DNA from: Phycisphaerae bacterium
GTDB taxonomy: Bacteria > Planctomycetota > Phycisphaerae > Sedimentisphaerales > Anaerobacaceae
Assembly (NCBI GenBank): GCA_030630315.1
Contig: DAOVNI010000022.1
Coordinates: 1-10,733, forward strand
Reading direction: 5' to 3'
DNA length: 10,733 nucleotides
In this document: piece after piece, positions 1 to 6,285 of the stretch
Position numbering within the stretch: the stretch's first letter is position 1
How the letters are laid out: each line of letters begins with the position of its first letter
Program-made: the position numbers and the translations under genes
Notes under the pieces: generated by a model
Databases searched by the model: none
What the model saw: only the letters and a program-made list of their open reading frames with translations
What the model was told of the DNA's origin: nothing

Positions 1-518
1 CTACGGTCTGTGCAATGACCGAGACGTTCATCAAGGAAAGAGCAATGCAGGACGAGCCGGGCAAGGTAATGCCGGTGACGATTGACGATGCTTGTGCTTT
101 TCTTGCCCGATTCGAGAACGGAGCATTAGGGACATTCGAATCGACGCGTTACGCTTGCGGGAGGAAGAACCAGAACACGTTTGAAGTCAACGGTGAGAAG
201 GGCTCGGTGGCCTTCGATCTTGAGACGGCCCACGAGCTGGACTACTTCGACCACAGCGACCCGGTCAGTGTTCGCGGGTGGCGTACGATTCAAACGTGGG
301 ATTCGAAGCACCCGTATATGAAGAACTGGTGGGTGCCCGGGTGCGGGATTGGATATGAGCACTGGCATATCAATACCTTGGCCGATTTCATCAAGGGAAT
401 CGAAAAAGGCGAGAAGACTTGTCCCGACCTTAAAGATGCACTGGCGACGCAGTACGTCTGCGACGCCGTGCTCGCTTCTGCCAGGAACAAAAAATGGGAG
501 ACAATTAAAAAACCATAA
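1..518 (+). CDS. Gfo/Idh/MocA family oxidoreductase, C-terminal part (5' end outside window)
   Basis: The reading frame is open from base 3 to a TAA at 516-518, giving about 171 residues with no N-terminus, so the gene starts upstream. No Rossmann nucleotide-binding motif is visible; it would lie in the missing part. What remains fits the C-terminal alpha/beta substrate domain of NAD(P)-dependent Gfo/Idh/MocA dehydrogenases: a strand region reading FENGALGTFESTRYA, then EVNGEKGSVAFDL, and a final helix block GYEHWHINTLADFIKGI followed by a typical tail (DALATQYVCDAVLASARNKKW). Members oxidise or reduce hydroxyls of sugars, inositols or glycosides. The exact substrate cannot be assigned. The gene lies 76 bp before the cupin gene on the same strand, with a hairpin between them, so the two are probably co-transcribed at least in part. 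Whether it has a Tat signal like its neighbours is unknown. Confidence 0.88.
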   Translation, partial: TVCAMTETFIKERAMQDEPGKVMPVTIDDACAFLARFENGALGTFESTRYACGRKNQNTFEVNGEKGSVAFDLETAHELDYFDHSDPVSVRGWRTIQTWDSKHPYMKNWWVPGCGIGYEHWHINTLADFIKGIEKGEKTCPDLKDALATQYVCDAVLASARNKKWETIKKP

Positions 519-525
519 GAACAAG

Positions 526-555
526 AGGGCACAGGTAACTTGTAACTTGTGCCCT
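526..555 (+). terminator. Hairpin between the oxidoreductase and cupin genes (weak terminator or attenuator)
   Basis: An 11-bp stem (arms agggcacaggt at 526-536 and acttgtgccct at 545-555, with one G-U pair) encloses an 8-nt loop. It starts 7 bp after the oxidoreductase stop. No proper T-run follows, so it is not a classical Rho-independent terminator. It could stabilise the upstream mRNA 3' end or partly reduce read-through into the cupin gene. The stem is plain in the sequence; the role is inferred. Confidence 0.45.
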
Positions 556-594
556 TATGACTTATGCACTTTACTTATAGACTAAGGAGAATTT

Positions 595-1812
595 ATGTCT
601 GCTAATTCTATTGCGAACAAAGCACTTGAGCAGGGAAAAGGAATTGTCCGCCTGGCGCCGAACTGGGTGCCTCGTTCTTTTTGCGTGCCGGGTCGGCGCA
701 TCAAACTCCATCCCGATGACTATTATGCCCTCGGCGGCGAGCGCGGAGGCATTGACGAACGCTGGTTTTCATCAACCACGCCGGCAGACAACGGCCCTTT
801 GACCGCACCGAACGAAGGTCTCAGTTTCATCGTGTTTGAGGACAAGGGAAAAATAGAAAGGGTCCTGCTCGGCGAGGCAATCAGTGAGCTGAAAGGCGAG
901 CTTATCGGCAAGAGGTTGTGGGACAAATATCAGAGCTGGCCGATGTACTCGAAGTTCTTCGATAATAAAGGCGCTTTGCCTCATCACATACATCATCGTG
1001 ACAAACATGCAAAGTTGACAGGCCAGCTGGGTAAGCCCGAGGCCTATTATTTCCCCCCTCAGGCAAACAACTATGGGGGTGATTTTCCTTATACCTTCTT
1101 CGGCCTCCAGCCAGGCACAACCAAGGAACAGGTCCGCCAGTGTTTGGCTGACTTTGAAAAAGGCGACAACAAGATCACGAATCTTTCCACGGCCTATCGG
1201 CTGGAAGTCGGGACGGGCTGGGATGTGCCGCCTGGAGTCCTGCACGCCCCCGGCAGTCTCTGCACCTACGAACCACAGAAGGCATCGGATGTTTTCGCTA
1301 TGTACGAGTCAGTTCCACACCACCAGGTTGTTCCTAAGGAGCTTCTGTGGAAGGACACACCTGAAGATAAAGTAGGAAACGTTGACCATTTGCTTGAGAT
1401 AATTGACTGGGACCTGAACGTTGACCCCGATTTTGCAGCGAACCGCTTTATGCGTCCCAAACCGGTCAGGCCGGTAAAGGAAATGGAAGCCGCCGGTTAC
1501 ATCGAAAATTGGATATGCTATAAGTCGAAGGTCTTTAGTGCCAAAGAGCTTACGGTCTTGCCGGGCCGGACAGCAACTATTAAGGACAGCGCCGCCTACG
1601 GATTTATTACGATGCAGGGTCATGGTACGGTAGGGCAGTGGGACATAGAGACTCCTGCACTTATAAGGTACGGCCAGTTGACCCACGATGAATATTTTGT
1701 CAGCGAGCAAGCTGCCAAACAGGGAGTAACAATCACTAATCCTTCTAAGACCGACCCAATCGTCCTGCTCAAGCACTTTGGCCCTGACAACCCGGATTTA
1801 GCTGTGTTGTGA
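595..1812 (+). CDS. Cupin protein related to class I mannose-6-phosphate isomerase
   Basis: This 405-residue protein is probably a metal-dependent sugar or sugar-phosphate isomerase, judged by resemblance to type I phosphomannose isomerases. The expected metal-site pattern is visible. A histidine cluster (residues 130-134, core HIH at 131-133) corresponds to the family's Q/H-x-H. GKPEAYYF follows, with E149. VPPGVLHAPGSL, with H217, corresponds to the family's 'P.G..HA.G' histidine strand. A second cupin-like half lies at about 310-400 (VFSAKELTVLPGR, then ITMQGHGTVG). There is no signal peptide, so it should be cytoplasmic. The ATG follows a strong aaggag site with 5-6 nt spacing. Neighbours are a Gfo/Idh oxidoreductase upstream and, converging from downstream, Tat-exported sugar isomerase-like proteins. 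This argues for a role in converting a carbohydrate intermediate rather than in general mannose metabolism. The true substrate is unknown. A metal-binding non-enzymatic cupin is the main alternative. Confidence 0.75.
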   Translation: MSANSIANKALEQGKGIVRLAPNWVPRSFCVPGRRIKLHPDDYYALGGERGGIDERWFSSTTPADNGPLTAPNEGLSFIVFEDKGKIERVLLGEAISELKGELIGKRLWDKYQSWPMYSKFFDNKGALPHHIHHRDKHAKLTGQLGKPEAYYFPPQANNYGGDFPYTFFGLQPGTTKEQVRQCLADFEKGDNKITNLSTAYRLEVGTGWDVPPGVLHAPGSLCTYEPQKASDVFAMYESVPHHQVVPKELLWKDTPEDKVGNVDHLLEIIDWDLNVDPDFAANRFMRPKPVRPVKEMEAAGYIENWICYKSKVFSAKELTVLPGRTATIKDSAAYGFITMQGHGTVGQWDIETPALIRYGQLTHDEYFVSEQAAKQGVTITNPSKTDPIVLLKHFGPDNPDLAVL

Positions 1813-1842
1813 TTCGTCAACCGAGCGACGAGCGATGAATCA
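1810..1842. terminator. Palindrome between convergent genes, possible bidirectional terminator
   Basis: Arms tgattcgtc (1810-1818) and gatgaatca (1834-1842) pair over 9 bp with one G-T wobble, around a 15-nt loop. The left arm begins with the TGA stop of the cupin gene. The right arm ends with the complement of the TGA stop of the Hyi-like gene. Position between two tail-to-tail genes suggests shared transcript ends. There is no T-tract and the stem is modest in GC, so activity as a true terminator is uncertain. Confidence 0.4.
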
Positions 1843-2757
1843 CACGTCGCACAGCACGACGGCCTCGGTGAGACCTTCGAGGGGATCGCGTGTCGGGATG
1901 AACTCCTGGCCGACGTAGCCGGTGTACCCGGTCCTAACGATCTCTTCCATAACGGGCTTGTAGTTTATCTCCTGCTTGTCGTCCAGCTCGCCGCGGCCCG
2001 GATTGCCGGCTGTATGGTAGTGACCGATGTAGTCCTTGTACTGTCGGATGCGGGTGATGATGTCGCCGTCCATTACCTGAACGTGGTAGATATCAAACAG
2101 CAGCTTCATCCTGGGCGAGCCGACCTGCTTGATGATTTCAATGCAGTAGTCGGTGTGGTCGCCTTGGTAGCCCGGGTGGCCCTGCATCTCGATGTCCACC
2201 CGGCTGTTGAGAATCTCCAGGCAGAGGTTGACTTTCTGTTTCTCAGCGTAGCCAATTATCTTCTTGTAACCGTTGACGCAGTTTTTGATGCCGTCCTCGG
2301 CGCTGATGTCGCCTGCCTCGCCGGTGAAGGTGATGACGTTGGGAAAACCGGCGGCGCTGGAGGCGTCGATGGCCTCACGCATCTTCCCGATGCACATCGG
2401 CTGATACTCGGGATTGTTCATTCCCTCGATGAACAAGTGCGAGGGCGTGATGGCGCAGACCAGCCCGTACTTTTTCAGTGTCGCCCAGTCCTTCGGCTCG
2501 ACCAGCTCGACGCTCTTGCAGCCGAGCTGCTTAGCAATTTGACAGGCCTTCTCGACATCCCAGTACTTCTCGAAGCACCAGTGCACAATGGACTGATTGA
2601 TACGACCTTTGGTAACAACTTTTTCTTCACGTTTGCTGCAAGAGGGAAGGGTCAAGGCCGCAGCCCCGGCAGCGCCCATACCGGCGGCGATTTGAAGCAT
2701 CCTGCGGCGGCTGATGCGCTCGTGTACCTGGGCGTTTACTCGATTTTTTTCACTCAT
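1840..2757 (-). CDS. Tat-exported hydroxypyruvate isomerase-like TIM barrel protein, probable lipoprotein
   Basis: This 305-residue protein of the AP endonuclease 2/xylose-isomerase-like TIM barrel superfamily is closest in pattern to hydroxypyruvate isomerase (Hyi). The N-terminus has a Tat motif (SRRRML, residues 16-21) and an Ala/Gly-rich stretch ending LPSC with C40. It is therefore probably exported folded and perhaps lipid-anchored, although Pro in the lipobox is unusual. Expected metal or catalytic positions are intact by eye: LEILN (E181), LLFDIYHVQ (D222, H225, Q227), HYHTAGNPGRGE (H246, H248, E257) and YVGQEF (E285). The family interconverts hydroxypyruvate and tartronate semialdehyde or epimerises keto-sugars. 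An exported copy next to an exported aldo/keto reductase suggests action on an extracytoplasmic sugar derivative. An aaagga site precedes the ATG. It is the last gene of a minus-strand cluster, 361 bp after the aldo/keto reductase gene. Confidence 0.85.
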   Translation of the reverse strand: MSEKNRVNAQVHERISRRRMLQIAAGMGAAGAAALTLPSCSKREEKVVTKGRINQSIVHWCFEKYWDVEKACQIAKQLGCKSVELVEPKDWATLKKYGLVCAITPSHLFIEGMNNPEYQPMCIGKMREAIDASSAAGFPNVITFTGEAGDISAEDGIKNCVNGYKKIIGYAEKQKVNLCLEILNSRVDIEMQGHPGYQGDHTDYCIEIIKQVGSPRMKLLFDIYHVQVMDGDIITRIRQYKDYIGHYHTAGNPGRGELDDKQEINYKPVMEEIVRTGYTGYVGQEFIPTRDPLEGLTEAVVLCDV

Positions 2758-2888
2758 ATCAGTTTCCTTTCTGTTAGATAGAGTTTAACTAAAGGTTTTC
2801 CGCTCATTTTAGTTTCTTTAATGCCAAGGTCAAGGCAAAAAGCAGGATTTGACCATTCAGCTTGATAGTTTGAAAGATGTGCACTCTA

Positions 2889-2904
2889 AACGGGTGTGCC
2901 CGTT
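2889..2904. repeat. Short palindrome, 6-bp arms
   Basis: Arms aacggg (2889-2894) and cccgtt (2899-2904) surround a 4-base tgtg loop. It sits about 12 bp before the larger palindrome and is probably part of the same element. Confidence 0.5.
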
Positions 2905-2916
2905 GGGTGGTAGCCT

Positions 2917-2956
2917 CACCTGTGGTTGCGCACCTGTACTTGCGCAACCATAGGTG
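2917..2956. repeat. Long palindrome, 16-bp arms, REP-like candidate
   Basis: Arms cacctgtggttgcgca (2917-2932) and tgcgcaaccataggtg (2941-2956) pair over 16 bp with one wobble position, around an 8-base loop. Beyond it, 2964-2990 read on the minus strand resembles 2906-2935 on the plus strand (GGxGGxAGCC followed by CACCTGTG), so an imperfect palindrome may span about 2906-2990. Stable intergenic hairpins of this size are typical of repetitive extragenic palindromes. Copies elsewhere in the genome cannot be checked here. Confidence 0.6.
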
Positions 2957-2991
2957 CGAGCAGGCACAGGTGGGGATGGCTTTCCTCCGGA

Positions 2992-3023
2992 GCAGTTTGC
3001 TACAAAAACCAGCAGCAAACTGC
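2992..3023. repeat. Perfect 10-bp inverted repeat
   Basis: Arms gcagtttgct (2992-3001) and agcaaactgc (3014-3023) are exact complements around a 12-base A-rich loop. It lies about 100 bp downstream of the aldo/keto reductase stop in the direction of transcription. On the minus strand no T-run follows, so terminator function is doubtful. An mRNA 3'-end stabiliser or part of the palindromic element is as likely. Confidence 0.5.
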
Positions 3024-3118
3024 CCGTTGCAGTCATAACCACTGTCGCGACTCCTGATTTCACAACCCTTATCTTCTACATCCCTGCAGCATCGTCCTGA
3101 TTCAGCCACACCCGCCTG

Positions 3119-4243
3119 CTACACGTATTCCCAATCCTTCAGCCACTGGTAGTTTTTAGGCAGCTTGGCCCACGCCTCGTCCATCGCCTTCTCAAGTTCC
3201 TGCGCCTCGGCCACGTCGAGATCGCGGCGCTCCTTAACGGCCCTTACCATATTGTCCACCTGATGCGTGTTAATCATACCCGGAATCGGCGCCGTCATAG
3301 CCGGGTTGCAAAGGATGTAGCGGATAGCCATACGCGCCAGCTTGTCGTCTTCCTCCGCCTGTGGGTTGTTAGGCGAACTATCGCCCTTGAACAGTGAATT
3401 GCCGGCAAACGGCTTGATGCCGAAGACACCTACGCCGTACTTCTTTACCGCATCGAAGACACTGTCCTTGGGCAGAACCTTAGTCCTGGCCGTGTAGGGC
3501 GTCACGGCGACATCAACTATCTCGGGGTAAATCTCAATCATCATTTTGATATGCCAGCGATGGTGCGAGGAGAAGCCAATGAGGCGCGCCTTGCCCTGCT
3601 TCTTGGCTTCTTCAAGTGCCTTCATCATCTCATCAACTTCAGCATAAGTGTGGTTCTGGCTTTGCTCGTGCATCGTTATCCGCCAGAGGTCTACATAATC
3701 GAGCTTTGCCTCGCGCATACCTTTATCGAGGGTTTCGAGCAGCTTCTTGGCCGTGCGGAAGTTCTTGTTCCGCAATTCCTCCTGGTACCATGAGAACCCC
3801 AGGTACATCGCCTCGCGCCTGCCTCGCAACGCCTCGGCGTATGCTACCACCTCCTGCTTGGTGCAGGCATCGATATAGTTGATGCCCGATTCGATGCATC
3901 GGGTCACGACGTCGCGCCGGTTCTTCTTGAAACCCGGGTCGTTCAGGTCGGCGCTCAGCCAGCCCCTGCCCTTGAAGACGCCCGGTACCATCTTATCGAC
4001 GCGCTTCCAGTGTCCACCTAAGCACACGGCCGATATCCAGAGCCCGCTCTTCCCGAGCGGCCGATACTCCATATCAGAGTTGTAGCTGCGGGTTCTTCTC
4101 ATCGCTGCAGCGGCATTGGCGCTTTGGCTGCCCACCGCGCCGAGACCTACGGCTACGCCTGCTGCGACGACGGCGCCGTCGTGCATAAACTCCCGCCGCG
4201 TCAGGTTATTTGCCTTACCCGGTTGTTGTTGTTTGTCATCCAT
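3119..4243 (-). CDS. Tat-exported aldo/keto reductase-like protein with altered catalytic tetrad
   Basis: This 374-residue protein has a Tat signal (TRREFM at 15-20, Ala/Gly-rich segment, likely cleavage after SANA near 44) and an aldo/keto reductase TIM barrel from about residue 58. Family marks are YRPLGKSGLWISAVCLGG, INYIDA with D125, LDYVDLWRIT, GKARLIGFSSHH and the C-terminal cofactor-binding segment IPGMINTHQVDNMVRAV (320-336). Aldo/keto reductases reduce sugar aldehydes or ketones with NADPH. A Tat-exported one would have to fold with cofactor bound before export, as is known for glucose-fructose oxidoreductase. Of the Asp-Tyr-Lys-His tetrad only Asp is clear by eye; the Tyr, Lys and His positions appear replaced. 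The ATG has a good aaaggag site at 4250-4256. The gene begins 18 bp after the upstream TIM barrel gene, so the two are co-transcribed. It may be a non-classical enzyme. Confidence 0.85.
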   Translation of the reverse strand: MDDKQQQPGKANNLTRREFMHDGAVVAAGVAVGLGAVGSQSANAAAAMRRTRSYNSDMEYRPLGKSGLWISAVCLGGHWKRVDKMVPGVFKGRGWLSADLNDPGFKKNRRDVVTRCIESGINYIDACTKQEVVAYAEALRGRREAMYLGFSWYQEELRNKNFRTAKKLLETLDKGMREAKLDYVDLWRITMHEQSQNHTYAEVDEMMKALEEAKKQGKARLIGFSSHHRWHIKMMIEIYPEIVDVAVTPYTARTKVLPKDSVFDAVKKYGVGVFGIKPFAGNSLFKGDSSPNNPQAEEDDKLARMAIRYILCNPAMTAPIPGMINTHQVDNMVRAVKERRDLDVAEAQELEKAMDEAWAKLPKNYQWLKDWEYV

Positions 4244-4261
4244 ACTTTTCTCCTTTATTTC

Positions 4262-5188
4262 TTAACTCCGGTTTTTGTTGCCGATTATATTTCCCGTTTT
4301 ACGCTTCACTTTACTATAGCATTCCTTCAGATAATCACGCGATTTGGTCAGATTGGCTGTCATCACGTCGGCTTTCGGATGCCCGTGCATAAAGGGATTG
4401 ACATATCCGCGGTACCGAATGTCCGCGAGAGCTTGTATCCAGGGTGTCATATCTGTCGGGCCGATGCCCGGAAGCTGCTTTGTGCCCGGATAGTGCTGCC
4501 AGGCGTAGAAGAAGAAAAGCTGCTTGCCGCAGATGCGAATCGCCTCCGGCACCGAGGCCTTTAACGTCTGAATGTGGTACGGCGCCAGTGCAATACCTAA
4601 CCTCCGCGAAGTGTTGACGTCAACGAACGCCTTGAACGAATCGAGTGAGTTAAGCAGCGCATTGCCGTGGTTTTCGATGGCGAGATAAGAATTGTACTTC
4701 TCGGCCAGCTCGACCAACGGCTTGAGACCTTCGATGAACTGTCTCATTCGGGTGGTCAGCTCCTCCGGCTTGCAGGGCCCCGCACTGCCTTGAATAGCCA
4801 CGCCGCCGCCGGCCTTACCTAACAGTTCCGCGTAACGCTTGTAGCCGCCCCGATAGACCGAAAATGCGAACAGTTTCAGCTTGTGCTTCGCTAATAGCTT
4901 TTTCAGGCCGTTTGCACCCAGCCGTTTGGCCACATCGTCGAGATGCGGACAGCCCTCGTGCGCCGACCAGATGTCAATCGCCTTAAAGCCCAGCTTCGCT
5001 ATCCGCTCACACGCCTGTTCGATGGGCAGTTGCATAAAGTGAATCGACGATGTTGACAGTTTCATCCGCCACTTCTTCTTGCCGGCCTTTAGCGCCCACG
5101 TTGGCAGAACCGGTGCCGTAATCCCCGCTGCCACACCAAGACCTATAATTTTCAGCAAGTCGCGACGCGTGTAAACGAGCGTATTCAT
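4262..5188 (-). CDS. Tat-exported sugar phosphate isomerase/epimerase-like TIM barrel protein
   Basis: The protein is 308 residues from the chosen ATG. An in-frame ATG 42 bp upstream (5230) is less likely, because the ATG at 5188 has a strong aaggagg site (5197-5203, 8-nt spacing) and places the Tat motif (TRRDLLK, residues 7-13) at the normal distance from the N-terminus. A hydrophobic Ala/Gly stretch and LPTWA (about 28-32) complete the signal. The mature part is a xylose-isomerase-like TIM barrel: SIHFMQLPIEQACERIAKLGFKAIDIW, then YLAIENHGN with E172 and H174, then IALAPYH with H205. The Asp usually found in the 'lDt.H' strand is A202. The usual C-terminal 'GY..iE' Glu is missing (GYVNPFMHGH, 261-270). 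Metal binding is therefore altered, or His-based. It is the first gene of the minus-strand cluster, so probably exported to act on a sugar derivative together with the aldo/keto reductase. Confidence 0.8.
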   Translation of the reverse strand: MNTLVYTRRDLLKIIGLGVAAGITAPVLPTWALKAGKKKWRMKLSTSSIHFMQLPIEQACERIAKLGFKAIDIWSAHEGCPHLDDVAKRLGANGLKKLLAKHKLKLFAFSVYRGGYKRYAELLGKAGGGVAIQGSAGPCKPEELTTRMRQFIEGLKPLVELAEKYNSYLAIENHGNALLNSLDSFKAFVDVNTSRRLGIALAPYHIQTLKASVPEAIRICGKQLFFFYAWQHYPGTKQLPGIGPTDMTPWIQALADIRYRGYVNPFMHGHPKADVMTANLTKSRDYLKECYSKVKRKTGNIIGNKNRS

Positions 5189-5196
5189 GTTTCTTT

Positions 5197-5203
5197 CCTC
5201 CTT
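5197..5203 (-). promoter_or_regulatory. Ribosome binding site that fixes the start at 5188
   Basis: On the minus strand this reads aaggagg, the full anti-16S match, 8 nt before the ATG at 5188. The upstream in-frame ATG at 5230 has only a poor, distant ggaaga. This decides the shorter start. Confidence 0.75.
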
Positions 5204-5271
5204 GTTAATACCCGATATATTGACTTTCATACACCATCTTCCGCTTTTTAATTATTGCTTATAAAAAATCA

Positions 5272-5299
5272 ATTATGCATTTTTCTCTTTTTTTGTCAA
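5272..5299 (-). promoter_or_regulatory. Sigma70-like promoter for the minus-strand sugar cluster
   Basis: On the minus strand a perfect TTGACA (5299-5294) is followed after 16 bp by CATAAT (5277-5272), one base from consensus. Transcription would begin near 5265, giving a leader of about 77 nt before the ATG at 5188. It lies in an AT-rich divergent intergenic region. No obvious operator repeat is seen next to it. Confidence 0.55.
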
Positions 5300-5343
5300 G
5301 CGATTTTTACAAATTTCGGCTTAATTCATCATCACTCAATTCA

Positions 5344-5372
5344 TTTACAGACCTGTGATATTAAATTATAAT
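5344..5372 (+). promoter_or_regulatory. Sigma70-like promoter for the DUF72 gene
   Basis: TTTACA (5344-5349) and a perfect TATAAT (5367-5372) are separated by 17 bp. Transcription would start near 5379, giving a leader of about 35 nt before the ATG at 5414. AT-rich surroundings raise the chance of such matches, but the spacing and both boxes are good. Confidence 0.55.
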
Positions 5373-5413
5373 AATTTTGAAATTTATTTAACCAAACGGC
5401 TAAAATACCTCTT

Positions 5414-6154
5414 ATGAGCAAAGCCAAGTATGATATTCGAATAGGCACATCAGGATGGCATTATAATCACTGGTCAGGGCTGTTTTATCCTCCCAAGCTG
5501 CCAAAGAGCAAATGGTTTGAGCACTACGCAGAGCATTTTGACACCGTGGAAATAAACAATACCTTCTACCAGCTGCCGAAGGAGGAGACTTTTAAGAATT
5601 GGCACAAGCAAGCCCCAAAAAACTTTCTCTATACTGTAAAGGCCAATCGATACATCACTCATATTAAACGGCTGAAAGACCCGCAAGAGTCGCTCGAACG
5701 GTTTTTCGAGAGGGCTCGACTGCTGAAGGAAAACCTCGGCCCTGTTCTATATCAACTGCCGCCAAATTTCCACAAAGACCTTGACCGGCTCGGAACTTTT
5801 ATCAAGCTTTTGCCCGAAGACCGGACAGCTGTTTTTGAATTCAGGCACGAAAGCTGGTTTTGTGAAGATACGTACAAGCTGCTCAACGAATTTAATATCG
5901 GCTTTTGCATCCACGATATGCCGGGTATGAAAGTCCCTCGCGTTGTTACAGCCGACATAATTTACATTCGTTTCCACGGCCCAACAGGCAAATACCAGGG
6001 GAACTATTCCAAATCCGAATTACAAAACTGGGCAAAATGGCTCACCGAGCACATCAAAAACGCTCGCGCTCTCTACGCTTATTTTAATAACGACATCCAC
6101 GCTTATGCTGTTCGCAACGCAAAACAATTGAAAGAGCAATTTTGTATCTCGTGA
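5414..6154 (+). CDS. DUF72 domain-containing protein (YecE-like)
   Basis: This 246-residue cytoplasmic protein has the TIM-barrel-like DUF72 domain over nearly its full length, the usual size for the family. Family marks in order are RIGTSGWHYNHW (9-20), the FDTVEINNTFYQLP block (42-55, E46), FLYTVKANRYITH (71-83), VLYQLPPNF (111-119), AVFEFRHESWF (139-149), YIRFHGP (184-190) and YAYFNND (221-227). The biochemical function of DUF72 proteins is not established. Conserved Glu, Arg, His and Trp residues around a barrel suggest an enzyme. The ATG has no clear Shine-Dalgarno site, but a good promoter lies just upstream and no later ATG keeps the conserved N-terminal strand. It is transcribed alone, divergent from the sugar cluster and convergent with the radical SAM gene, so context gives no functional clue. 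Confidence 0.9.
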   Translation: MSKAKYDIRIGTSGWHYNHWSGLFYPPKLPKSKWFEHYAEHFDTVEINNTFYQLPKEETFKNWHKQAPKNFLYTVKANRYITHIKRLKDPQESLERFFERARLLKENLGPVLYQLPPNFHKDLDRLGTFIKLLPEDRTAVFEFRHESWFCEDTYKLLNEFNIGFCIHDMPGMKVPRVVTADIIYIRFHGPTGKYQGNYSKSELQNWAKWLTEHIKNARALYAYFNNDIHAYAVRNAKQLKEQFCIS

Positions 6155-6240
6155 AGTGTGAAGCAAACCACATGCCACGAAGCACGAACTACGAGAGGAC
6201 GCCAGGTGCCCGCTGCAAGGGATGAATAAAACAGGGGGTG

Positions 6241-6266
6241 GCACCTTCAAACTTGTTTGGAGGTGC
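6241..6266. terminator. Strong hairpin between convergent DUF72 and radical SAM genes
   Basis: Arms gcaccttcaaa (6241-6251) and tttggaggtgc (6256-6266) pair over 11 bp with one wobble around a cttg loop. It lies about 90 bp after the DUF72 stop and about 20 bp after the radical SAM stop. On the minus strand it is followed, after a C-rich spacer, by ctgttttatt, so termination of the radical SAM transcript is plausible. A dispersed palindromic repeat is the alternative. Confidence 0.45.
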
Positions 6267-6285
6267 AGGACATCAGGATATTTCG

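Larger units (their letters stand above)
2758..3118. other. 361-bp spacer rich in palindromes, no convincing gene
   Basis: This gap lies between two minus-strand genes. It holds three palindromes: a short one at 2889-2904, a long one at 2917-2956 and a perfect one at 2992-3023. Motifs of the type cacctgtg and its complement recur (2917-2924, 2964-2972). Two overlapping minus-strand open frames cross it. One (GTG start at 3063, stop near 2857) begins with a hydrophobic stretch ending VANCSGG, resembling a lipoprotein signal. The rest is low-complexity and unlike a folded protein, and its start has only a weak aaggg-like ribosome site. I treat the interval as noncoding, possibly carrying an inserted palindromic element that separates the last gene from its operon. 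Confidence 0.6.

Noticed and set aside
2014..2781. 255-codon plus-strand open frame opposite the Hyi-like gene
   Set aside because: Its translation is repetitive in Val, Asp and Leu with no family resemblance. It is the antisense shadow of a clearly recognisable Tat protein.
2804..3109. 101-codon minus-strand frame in the 361-bp gap
   Set aside because: Composition is unlike a protein, it has no ribosome site, it overlaps the palindromes and another frame, and it shows no recognisable domain.
6155..6240. Sequence after the DUF72 gene as a possible RNA gene or repeat (ccacgaagcacgaactacga)
   Set aside because: No tRNA or other RNA fold could be built. It looks like plain intergenic sequence apart from the hairpin at 6241-6266.
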